Below, one piece after another: positions 1-9,076 of a DNA stretch of 37,594 nt. This stretch comes from Rhizaria sp. SCN 62-66 (lineage: Eukaryota; Rhizaria, unplaced). The stretch's first letter is position 1. Every line of letters starts with the position of its first letter. The notes beneath the pieces were generated by a model. It ran no database searches and was not told where the DNA came from. It saw only the letters and a list, made by a program, of their open reading frames with translations. Position numbers and translations under genes: made by a program. The stretch spans positions 1-37,594 of the forward strand of contig MEDY01000305.1 of assembly GCA_001724265.1 (NCBI GenBank), written 5' to 3'.

Positions 1-99
1 GATGACGACGTCGGTGCCGGTGGCGATGGAGGTGACCCAGCCGCCGTGACCCTTCATGTCACCCTTGTGAGTGAGAGCATACTGACCCTTGCCAGACAT
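1..99 (-). CDS. RACK1: RACK1-like WD40 protein, N-terminal 33 residues (cut by window edge)
   Basis: Reading from the ATG at 99 down to base 1 gives 33 residues with no stop. They contain GDMKGHGGWVTSIATG, which fits the first WD40 blade of RACK1 (pattern LKGHxGWVTxIAT shortly after the start). RACK1 is a seven-bladed propeller on the 40S ribosomal subunit and a signalling scaffold; that role is family knowledge. The remainder lies outside the window, so the call rests on one partial blade. The N-terminus MSGKGQYALTH is not the usual RACK1 N-terminus. The gene is divergent from RPL3, another highly expressed translation gene. An alternative is another WD40 protein of the G-beta family. Confidence 0.72.
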   Translation of the reverse strand, partial: MSGKGQYALTHKGDMKGHGGWVTSIATGTDVVI

Positions 100-797
100 T
101 AGTGTTTGCTAACTATACACAAGCAAATGAGCAAACGGGATTGCAAATGAGAGAGAGTTGGGGGAAGGGGTTGGACGGTGAGCGAAGATTGGAGGGCATA
201 GAAAACGGGTAAGGCAGCAACAGCGCGTGTGCGCAAATATTGAATGAAAGAGACACGAGTCAGCTCTCCTAAGAAATTGATTCAGCAGAGCCAAAATAGT
301 CTCTTTAATATCGGAAAGTACTGAGTAAAGAATCAGTCTCGGCCACCCTCAGACAGGGCTCTTGCGGCCTACTGCGACCGTGGGCGGCGGGTCGGTTGAG
401 TTGCGCACTTTTAAGTTAGGTCGCCGGGCTGGGGGGCTGGGGGTTTGGACCAGGCAGGCCCTCTCGACGCATCCGCCGCGAATTGGCGAGAGTATGTCTG
501 GCCTTCAAAGTGGGTTTGTGGCTGTGCAGATGTATTTTCTGTGCAGTTACACCTCTGAAATATTCGCGTCTTAATTTGTCATCGCTCTATGAGGCCCCGT
601 ATGCCCTGTAAAGCACCTCGCTAAATTTATCCAGAGCGTTGTGCGGAGAGCCACCCCAACATAGTCCGCAGTGCTTTCCCAGCTCTCTAGCGGCCCCTAG
701 ATCACCCTATATGCCCCTGAATCATACTCACACAACGCTTGCGACCCTGTTTTCTTGCTCTATGTCTCTTTCTTCGACGGTCTAGGCAAGACACCCG
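100..797. promoter_or_regulatory. Divergent spacer between RACK1 and RPL3
   Basis: This 698-bp non-coding stretch must hold the 5' leaders and promoters of two divergent translation genes. It has a G-rich segment at about 378-450 with several runs of three to six G. Next to RPL3 there is a pyrimidine-rich leader (about 750-780), a style also seen upstream of the PHD and EXO84 genes here. No convincing TATA box was found. ORFs inside it have poor codon composition and I regard them as chance. Confidence 0.5.
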
Positions 798-1973
798 ATG
801 TCCCACCGTAAGTTCGAGCACCCCCGTCACGGCTCCCTCGGCTTCGGCCCCCGTGGCCGTTCCACCTCCCACCAGGGCCGCATCCGCTCCTTCCCCAAGG
901 ACGATGCTTCCAAGAAGCCCCACCTCACCGCCTTCCTTGGCTACAAGGCTGGCATGACCCAGATCTCCCGTGAGGTGATGAAGGCCGGCTCCCGTCTTAA
1001 CAAGAAGGAGACCGTCGAGGCCGTGACCATCCTCGAGACCCCCGCCATGATCGTTGCCGGCCTTGTCGGCTACGTCGAGACCCCCCGCGGCCTCCGCGCT
1101 CTTACCACCGTTTGGGCCCAGAACCAGGACGACTCCCTCAAGCGTCGCTTCTACAAGAACTGGTACCGCGTCAAGGGCAAGGCCTTCGACAAGTACGCTG
1201 CTGTCAACTACGTCCAGAACGAGGGCAAGACCATCCAGAAGGACCTTGCTCGCATGAAGAAGTACTGCTCCGTCGTCCGCGTCCTCGCGCACACCCAGAT
1301 CCGCAAGATCGGCCTCGCGCAGAAGAAGGCTCACCTCATGGAGATCCAGGTCAACGGTGGCTCCGTTGCCGACAAGGTTGACTTCGGTCACTCCCTTTTC
1401 GAGCAGCAGGTGCCCGTCGGCTCCGTCTTCGCCAAGGACGAGATGATCGACATCATCGGTGTCACCAAGGGTCACGGTTTCGAGGGTGTCATGGGCCGCT
1501 GGGGTGTCTCCGGCCTCCCCCGCAAGACCCACCGTGGTCTCCGCAAGGTCGCCTGTATCGGCGCCTGGCACCCTGCCCGCGTCTCCATCCGCGTCGCTCG
1601 TGCCGGTCAGCGCGGCTACTTCCACCGCACCGAGATCAACAAGAAGATCTACCGCATCGGTGCTGCCGCCCGCCCCAACGGTGCCAAGGAGGTCGTCAAC
1701 TTCAACGCCTTCACCCAGGCCGACCTCACCGAGAAGGTCATCACCCCCATGGGCGGCTTCGTCGGCTACGGCTCTGTCGATGAGGACTACCTCATGCTCA
1801 AGGGTACCGTCATGGGCCCCCGCAAGCGTGTCATCACCCTCCGCAAGTCCGTCGTCACCTGCACCAACTCCGATGCCCGCGAGATCATTGACCTCAAGTT
1901 CATCAACACCTCCTCCAAGATCGGTCACGGCCACTTCCAGACCTCTGCCGAGAAGGCCGCCTTCTTCGCGTAA
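798..1973 (+). CDS. RPL3: 60S ribosomal protein L3 (uL3)
   Basis: This is a 391-residue intronless ORF that aligns by eye along the whole of eukaryotic RPL3. It begins [16 protein letters not shown] and continues with [13 protein letters not shown], the segment [57 protein letters not shown] and [12 protein letters not shown]. uL3 binds 25S/28S rRNA near the peptidyl-transferase centre. The W-finger/basic-loop residues and the histidine of GAWHPA, methylated in yeast, are present. Codon choice is extremely biased (almost only AAG for Lys, C-ending elsewhere), which fits high expression. The C-terminus stops at AEKAAFFA, about ten residues short of animal RPL3. A GTAAGT overlaps the stop codon, but splicing there to any nearby AG gives an immediate stop, so I keep the stop at 1971-1973. 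Confidence 0.98.
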   Translation: MSHRKFEHPRHGSLGFGPRGRSTSHQGRIRSFPKDDASKKPHLTAFLGYKAGMTQISREVMKAGSRLNKKETVEAVTILETPAMIVAGLVGYVETPRGLRALTTVWAQNQDDSLKRRFYKNWYRVKGKAFDKYAAVNYVQNEGKTIQKDLARMKKYCSVVRVLAHTQIRKIGLAQKKAHLMEIQVNGGSVADKVDFGHSLFEQQVPVGSVFAKDEMIDIIGVTKGHGFEGVMGRWGVSGLPRKTHRGLRKVACIGAWHPARVSIRVARAGQRGYFHRTEINKKIYRIGAAARPNGAKEVVNFNAFTQADLTEKVITPMGGFVGYGSVDEDYLMLKGTVMGPRKRVITLRKSVVTCTNSDAREIIDLKFINTSSKIGHGHFQTSAEKAAFFA

Positions 1974-2350
1974 GTGCGTCACGTCTCAAACGTGCCGTCT
2001 TGTGCGCTGAAACACAGCAGCTGACTCATTCTTTGCGGTGAAGATGATGTGTGCAAACAACAATCCTTTTTAATCGCGTGTGTGAATACATTCCGGTGAA
2101 TTGCCTCTCCATTTCTAACACTTAAATATTTATTGGATTGTGTATCTTGCTTTGATTCTGGATTGTGAAGACTTAAGGATCTGCCGTGTTTGGAATTGTC
2201 TTGTTTTTGTATTGCTTGTTGTTATTCAGAATCATTTTTTGTTGTTTGTTTCTTGTATCTCCGCAGCTTCTATTCATCACTTCGTTCTTTTCGTGTGGTT
2301 ATCAACTCGTGAGTGTGTGTGTGTGTGTGCGTGTGTGTCTGTGCGTGCAC
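1974..2350. other. Convergent 3' UTR region of RPL3 and PI synthase
   Basis: This is an AT-rich, T-rich non-coding stretch shared by two converging genes. On the minus strand an AATAAA (2129-2134) could serve the PI synthase mRNA about 215 nt after its stop. I see no coding signal in it. Confidence 0.6.
2313..2338. repeat. (GT)n microsatellite
   Basis: A tract of alternating G and T with one C interruption. It lies about 12 nt downstream of the PI synthase stop codon, so that mRNA would carry a (CA)n tract at the start of its 3' UTR. Confidence 0.9.
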
Positions 2351-3595
2351 TCAGTCGCTCTTGCCGCTGCTGCCGAAGCGGCGCGAGAAGGCACGCAACG
2401 AGGCCTCCCGGTCGTTGGGGTCGTAGTCCTCGACGCGCTGGATCGTGTGGTTGCACACGCCACCCGCGTGCGAGTGCCCGTGCCCGCCGTGCCCATGGTC
2501 GTGGACGTGGTCATGTCCGTGGCCGTAGTGCGCCGCAGCAGCGGCGGCGGCGGGCTCGGGCTCGGCAGTGGCGACTGCGGCCATAGTAGAGGCGGGGGCG
2601 GCGGGGGCCGTGTAAGGCACCGGCTCGGTCTCGATCAGCGGGGGCAGGCCGGACGCGGCGCGGGCGTCGCGGATGGCGAGCTCCTGCACGCAGTCGTAGA
2701 GCTGAGGCGTGGTGCGGGATAGAGAGAACAAATGGTGAGTTGCAAAGGTGAGAGTCTTGTTGGCATGGCATCGAAGATGTCGCACGTATACGAATACTAC
2801 AGTCGATAATAGCAATACATCGAATTTAACACATCAAAATCTATCATAAACACGCAAAGAGTGATTGAACTGCGCTTATTTTCGCTCGCTTTACGCCGTA
2901 CCTGGACGAAGTTCATGAACTGCTTAGCGACGAAGATGGGGAAGGACACGGTCGCAGTAAGCGTGAGCAGCTCGTGCTGGAAGTGGCCCATGAGGTAGGC
3001 GCAGATGACGAAAAGCTCGTTGCCGCAGCAGAAGACGAGGAGCGCGTAGGGGAACGTATAGTAGAAGTTGAGCATCGCGTTCTTGCTGCCCTTGTGCGTC
3101 TTGCTGCCCGAGGTGGCCTTGGTGTACATCTGGAACCAGTGCGAGACGATGTCGAGCACGACAAGCCCCGCGAAGAGCGCCCAGAGCGAAGGGTACACGT
3201 GCGAGAGCACGATGAGCAGCACGGCTGTGCCCATGCGGTCAGTCAGCATGTCGAGCAGCGCGCCCAGCGTCGAGACCTGGCCCAGCGCGCGGGCCGCCAC
3301 GCCGTCGATGGCGTCCATGCCCTGACCCAGGAAGTAGTAGACCATCGCGCGCACGGGCGAGTCGAACACGTAGTAGAATGACAGCGAGCAAAAAAAGATC
3401 CGCAGATAGCCTGTAGAGATGCGATTGCAGAAGAGAAAATAGACAAGTTGGTGTGAGGCGGACGCCGAGTATCGAAGCGTAGAGAGAGACAAAAAAGAGG
3501 TGAAGCAAGATGACATGGTCGTATATTCTAGATGACGTACCGATAATGTTCGGCACATAGAGGATAACCCCGAGCGGGGTGACAACCTTGGCCAT
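2351..3595 (-). CDS. CDIPT: Phosphatidylinositol synthase (CDP-alcohol phosphatidyltransferase), three exons
   Basis: I join exons 3595-3541, 3410-2902 and 2701-2351 into 304 residues. Introns are 3540-3411 (GTACGT...CAG, phase 1) and 2901-2702 (GTACGG...CAG, phase 0). The enzyme joins CDP-diacylglycerol and myo-inositol in the ER membrane. The whole CDP-alcohol phosphotransferase signature is present: D51, D54-G55, A58-R59, G68, D72 and D76, the Asp residues that bind metal and CDP in this family. The N-terminus reads LYVPNIIGYLR, as in PI synthases, and the rest of exon 2 encodes several hydrophobic helices. The start at 3595 (MAKVV) fits the family's short N-terminus. The C-terminal exon is unusual: an Ala/Pro linker, then ten His between residues 246 and 266 alternating mostly with Gly or Asp, plus C271 and H273. 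At 304 residues it is longer than the usual 210-220. Confidence 0.93.
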
Positions 3596-4040
3596 CGAAG
3601 CTAAAAAGAAGACATGCGTGAGACAGTAACAGTGAGCGATCTGAGACTTGCATTGCAACAAAAATAGACAAGATAGAGCATTCAATCCACAGTGTAATTT
3701 GAATAAAAGATTCAATGCATATATTATTGTCTATTCATCACAGTGGCTCTACGAACAACGGATTCCACATGCTATGAAATTCAATATAGTTCACCGTACT
3801 TCGTCAGCAACCACAAACCATTTCGGGCGCGAGAGTCGTTCGGAAACCACTTTTTAGTTGATACACGATGCCAAGGGACATCTCAGGAGTTAGTGTGAAG
3901 TTGATAAGAAACTAACTGTATTGCTCTTCCGAGATCCGGTGCTTTATTCGCACCAAGCGGCTTAATAGATAGTATAAATATGGTTAATAATGAGTGACTC
4001 TTCACAGACGAGCAACGCAATCACACACCGACTTGCGAGC
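3596..4040. other. Spacer: PI synthase 5' region and NDUFAF1-like 3' UTR
   Basis: An AT-rich stretch without a credible ORF. On the minus strand an AATAAA at 3943-3948, about 95 nt beyond the stop of the upstream gene, is a plausible poly(A) signal. The PI synthase promoter should lie nearer 3600, but I see no named element. Confidence 0.5.
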
Positions 4041-7000
4041 TTACTTCTTGCTCTTGCCCTTGTTCTTCGCCGCCTCAGCTGCGTTGGCCGCCGCCGCCCT
4101 GGCCGCGTTGGCAGCAATGCGCGCGGCCTCGGCGGCGGCGAGCCTGACGTCGTCGGCGGCCTGGTCCACGGCGGTGTGGCGCTTCATCTCCTCGACGAAG
4201 CGCTGCTTGACCTCGGCGTCCTGCTGCTTGCGGAGCACGGCCTGCTGCTCGATCGTGCGCGCGCCCGTCACGTCGCGCAACTCATCCAGCACCAGCGTCT
4301 CCTTCATCACGATGTGTGACGGCAGGCGCGAGTTGAACACGAGGCGCACGTAGTCGTCATTGCGGCTGCCCTGCACGATCGGGTGCTGGCGCGCCTGAGC
4401 CACGAACGCGTCCTCCTCCTCCTGTGTCGGGAAGCCCAGCGTCGAGACGCCGTGGATCGCGCCAGAGGCCTTGCGCGCGGCGCGGCCCGCCTCGGACATG
4501 TCGATGTCTCGCCGGCCTGGGCCCTGCGCCGCGGGCATGTTCTGCTGGAACAGGCCCATCGTCACCACGTCGTCCTGGTCCTAAGATTGGGGAGAAACAT
4601 ACAGAGACAATGTAGATAAAGTTGGGTGAGAAAGTGAGAAAATAAACAATTTGAGACAATAAAGTATATACATTTTGAAAATCAAGTATTGGAATGAAAG
4701 ATCTTTGTTCTGAGAGATATATGCATTGTAAGTTTCATTCGCTGAAGTCGTACCTCGTAGATCTTGCGGATAGCCTGCTGCGTCTCGTCGACGCCCATCA
4801 TGCGCTCTCCCTTTTCGTTGAACGCGGCGCCGGTCAGCACGTCCTCTGCGTTGCTGGTGCCGAGCTGCGTGGGCGGCATGGCCAGCTGGCGCAGCGCGGC
4901 AGCCTTCTCGAGCGCGGAGCGCGGGTCGACGCGCACGACGACGTGGTCGATGCCGTACTTAGCGCGCAGCCCGCGGCGGTGCTCGAGCAGCGCCTCCTCG
5001 TCCAGCACCATCGAGCCCGACGCCGAGGCCTCAAAGCGGCCCAACAGGTCGATCACGCCGTAGCCCGCGCCCGTGGCCGTGGACGCAAACTGCGCGGGCG
5101 ACAGCGTTACAGTGGCCGGCCGCGGTGAGCTCGGCGCCAGCGCCGCCGTCGGCGACAGCAGCTCATCTAGCGAAGGTGGAGTGTAGCCCGCAAAGGCAGC
5201 CGGCAGCGGGGGCGCCGTCGCCGCGGACATGGCCGCGGACTCGGCCGCGTGCAGCGCCGCGTGCGGGGACAGCGACGCGTACGCCGCAGCGGCCGCAGAG
5301 TCCGACACCACCACGGCAGGACCAGCAGCGGTGGCAGCGGCAGCAGCGGGTGCGTTAGCATCGGCAGCGCTATCAGTCGCCGTAGCGCCAGCGTGAGCGT
5401 TCGCGCTGTGGTCGGCGACGTCGATGCCTGATGCGCGGGCGAAGAGCTTGTCGAGCATGAAGGCCGAGGGCGCGGAAGCAGCGGCGCGGGCGCGGTCGGC
5501 GGCCGCGGTGGCCTCGGCGGCAGCGGCCTCGGCGGCGCGCTCCTCCGCTGTCTTCACAGCACTAACACGAGCGCTGTCATTGGCGCTGCGGTGGTGATTG
5601 TGGTTGAGAGTAACGACACTCTCGCCAACAACACCAGTCGCCTCGGCGGCAGCAGCAGCAGCAGCAGCAGCGTCGGTCTTATCGCTACTGTTGTCGCGGC
5701 TGCGGCTAAAGAGGGCGGCCAGCGGGTTGACGCCGTTCATCGCGTTCTCACGCGCGGCGGCCGCGCCAGCGACCGAGCCCGTCCACGTCGAGGGCTCCGG
5801 TCCGAAGGGGTGCGCTGGAGCGGCCGATGCGCTGAGCGCGCTCTTGAGCCCCGAGAGAAAGACCTTCCACGGCTGCCCCAGCACCGGCACACGCGTCTTA
5901 CCGCTCTCCTCGTTCTCGCGGGACTGCGCCTGCGCCTGCTCCGCGGCGGCTGCGGCCGTGGCACCGGCGGCGCGGGCTGCGGGCAGGGCGCGCTGCTGCG
6001 CGTAGGCGTTCCACGCACGGTCGACCTCCCCGAGGGGGCCCGGCGCGAGGTCGCGCGGGCGCCGGATGAACTGGTCGAAGCGGCGGAAGTTGGGCAGCGT
6101 CGTCGTCTCGGCCACGACCGGCAGCGCCGTCTCCACGCCAGCGGTCGTCACGGCCGCGGCCTCGGCGGCTGCCGCGGCCGCGGCGCGCTGTGCGTGGCCC
6201 GCCACGGCGGCCTCGACGCTCTCGGCGCGCGCCTTGTCGGCCACCGACACGGACACCGTGGTGGTGCCGGGGGCGGGCGCGGTCGTGGCGGCGGCCAGCG
6301 AGTTGAGCGCGCCCACCCAGCCGATCTCGATGCGGAACGGGCCCGGGGGGCCGCGGATGGAGAGCCCGAAGCCCTTGACGGGCGTGCCGGTGACGCGGAC
6401 CGACGAGTCCTTGAGCATGCCGTTGGTCGCGGCCATCATGTCGCTGAAGCGGACGAAGCTGTTGACGAATGGCCGCTCGGCGGCGTTGCGCACGAGGCGC
6501 GGGTAGGCGGGCGTGGCGCCGTCGGCGGCGAGCGCGGGCGCGACGCCGGCCAGGAACAGGTCCGTGGGATTGTTGGCTTCGGGCCGCAGCGAGGCGATCC
6601 AGGGCCCGTCGTCGGTGCGGATGCAGAGGTTGAGCATGTCCCAGTGGTCGATGTCCATGCCCGGGAGCAGCGTGGGCGAGACGAGGCCGCAGAAGCCGTC
6701 CATCGTCTCCAGCACGTCGTCGTCCTGCGAAGGAAGAAAGAAGCAAACAAAACACAAAGAGAGTATATCGAACAGCCATTCGAGTTGAGACTTAATACAA
6801 TATGATGATAAAGTAATTTACATTGACATACGAAAACAAATGCTGATATGAAGTTAACGAGACATCAAGCTATACAGTAAACAGCATGTGTACGTACCTG
6901 AAGTGACGCATCGACGTCGGCAGCGTAGCTTGCGCGCTGCAGCCGCAGCCGGCGCGCCTCCTCGCTCTCCGCGCTGCCCTGCGCGGCCGCGGCGGCATTG

Positions 7001-8367
7001 ATCGAGGACGTGGCGTTGCCCTGCTTGGCCGCGGCGACGGCGGCGGCGGCGGCGGCGTCTTGTGCAATGGCCCGGCGCGCGTCGCCGGCCGTGGCCCCGG
7101 AACCGAAGCTCGTGCCGAACGGGTCCGGGTCCGCCACAGCCGCCGCCGCCGCCGCGGTTGCTGAGTCAGCGGTCGCCGTGCTGGCAGCAGCGGTGGGCCT
7201 GGCGGCGTGCGCGTGCGTGTGCACGTTGGCGGCGCGCGCGGCCGCGAGGTAGGCCTCTTGGTCTGTGGGCGACAGCAGGGCCAGCTGCTCCGTGGTGAGC
7301 TCGATGACGCCGTCGGCCAGTGCGGCCGGCCGGTCGTAGTGGTTGCTCGCCGCCGCTGCACCGGCACCGCCTGCCCCTGCGCCGGCGCGGCGGCGGACAA
7401 GCGGCGCGGCGGAGCCCGCAGAGACGGCGCCGCCGTGCGTGAGGACGTGGGCCGCGAGCATGGCGCGGCGCGAGTGCAGCGCGTCCTCCCCCGCGGCGCC
7501 CGCACCTCCGGCCGCGTCGTCTGCGCCGCCGCCGTCACCGCCGCTGCCGGGGGCGAGCGACTGGCCTGTGGACGTCGAGCGCGCCGAGTTGAAGAAGCGG
7601 CGCAGCTTGCCGCCGGCCGAGTCGTACGTCTGCTTGACAACCTCCTCGCGGTCCTGGTCCGTGAGCACGAGCCGGCCCAGACGGCCCTGGAACACGAGCG
7701 TGCGCATCGGCTCGCCAGTCACGGGGTTCACGCCGTGGCCCCATGAGACGGTGCCCTGCGAGGACCCGCCGAGCTCGCGGTCGTCCAGCACGCGCCAGCC
7801 GACCAGCGCGGACCGTTCCGAAAAATCATAAAACGCGGCGTACTCGGGCGGGGGCTCGTTGCGGTAGGCGCCCGCGCGGAGCAGTGCGAGGACCGAGTTG
7901 CTGGTGCGGGGCAGCTTCTCGGGCGGCACGTAAGTCGGAGGGGCCGTGACGAAACCCACGATGCGGCGCCGCGACGTGCCCAGCGACGGCGAAGCAAGGC
8001 GCTGCTCGGCCGCCAGCGCGGGCGAGTAGCCGGGCGGCTCCAGCGACTCCGCCGCGGACGCGGCGGCGGTGGCATCAGCCGCGCTGCTGGAGAGGGATGA
8101 GAACCGGCGCTGGCCGCGGCTGCGGACTGGCAGACTAACAACATAGCTCGTGCTTGTGGCAGTGGCAATAGCGAGGCGCGGGGCAACAACTGCGAAGGTC
8201 GAGGCCGAGCGGGAGGGCTGTGCGCGTGCTGCCATGGGCTTCGACGACAGCTTGGCAGCCGCTGCTGCTGTTGCTGCGGTGGTTGTGGTGGTGGCGGGCG
8301 CGAGAGCGGCCGGGAACGAGCCGGTGGCGCGCGCGGCGACACGCAGGAGACGCGCGCGGGAGGCCAT
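4041..8367 (-). CDS. NDUFAF1: NDUFAF1/CIA30-like complex I assembly factor with split domain, three exons
   Basis: Exons 8367-6898, 6724-4754 and 4580-4041 give 1326 residues. Both introns are 173 nt, start GTACG, end AG and are phase 0. The N-terminus is rich in Arg, Ser and Ala with few acids, like a mitochondrial presequence. Residues about 175-260 look like the first half of a CIA30 domain: FYDFSE, then GWRVLDDRELGGSSQG and LVFQGRLGRLVL. Residues about 491-630 look like the second half: GFCGLVSP, LNLCIRTDDGPWIASLR, FVRFSDM, VKGFGLSIR and GPFRIEIGWVGALNS. Between them lie about 230 mostly low-complexity residues. Family members chaperone intermediates of respiratory complex I in the mitochondrial matrix and are usually about 300-330 residues. 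The C-terminal 700 residues (Ala-rich, then a charged helical region ending in a Lys-rich tail) match nothing I know. The CIA30 assignment is by motif reading; the size is very atypical. Confidence 0.8.
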
Positions 8368-9076
8368 CGTGTTGCTGATGCGACTGGTTGTGTAAGGTGT
8401 GTGTGTGCTGAGGGACTACGGGGGAGACGGAAAGCGCGGGGCAGGGACAGGTGAGTCATCGAGTTGGAATGGCACTACAGGGGGCTGCGGGGGATATATC
8501 TCACATAGTTAAGACAAACGCAGGTTACCCGAACAGACTTCACAAAGCATTAATGACAAACATGTGTGATATTTCGCTATTCACATTCTTTATGTCGAGA
8601 AATACTTTACAGAATGAGCTGGGGCGGGGTTCCTGACGCTCGCACTGCTTTCTCGCGATGAGCTCAGCACACTGTGAAAGATGAGTATAGATACACCAAT
8701 AACAGAATATACAACAAAACATTAATTAATTTCCGTCTTAAGTGCCGCACATGTATCAACGGAGTCTTTGCAGGTGAACTTGCATGTTTTAGGAAACATT
8801 CTGCGAGGCTCCACAAGTGACTGTGAGCTCGCTCTCACGGTCGCGCCACAATGAAGGTCATCTTCCACAAGCGCCCACGCGACAAATAAGCAGCATCATA
8901 CAATTCAATTGAAATATCGTACATCAAAATGAAAATAGTATTTGGTCTCATCATTTCAACTGCATAGTCGATCGCTGCCGTGATCTGGCTTCACTTTTCG
9001 TTCTCACTCCAAGCGTCTCACCCTTCATCCTCGACCTCGCCCCCGTCCTCTCCGTTTTCGCCTTCTCTTTAACAGA
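8368..9076. promoter_or_regulatory. Divergent spacer between NDUFAF1-like and PHD genes
   Basis: This 709-bp spacer has no long credible ORF. It holds a nine-pair inverted repeat at 8819-8842, a 12-codon upstream ORF at 8851-8889 (MKVIFHKRPRDK), and a pyrimidine-rich run at about 8995-9072 ending in TTTAACAG just before the PHD start. With GTACAT at 8919 that AG could bound a 157-nt 5' UTR intron, close to other intron lengths here. That intron is an inference. Confidence 0.4.
8819..8842. repeat. Inverted repeat (hairpin) upstream of PHD gene
   Basis: GACTGTGAG and CTCACGGTC flank a six-base loop and can form nine pairs (one G-T). It lies about 235 bp upstream of the PHD start codon, inside or near its leader. 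No function can be assigned. Confidence 0.5.

Noticed and set aside
1967-2045. GTAAGT at the RPL3 stop codon as a splice donor
   Set aside because: Joining to the AG sites at about 2016, 2019 or 2043 gives a stop at once or after one codon, and confirmed introns here use GTAC donors.
5591-6805. 404-codon plus-strand ORF opposite the NDUFAF1-like gene
   Set aside because: It overlaps the second half of the CIA30 domain on the other strand and runs through a mapped splice site. No recognisable features.
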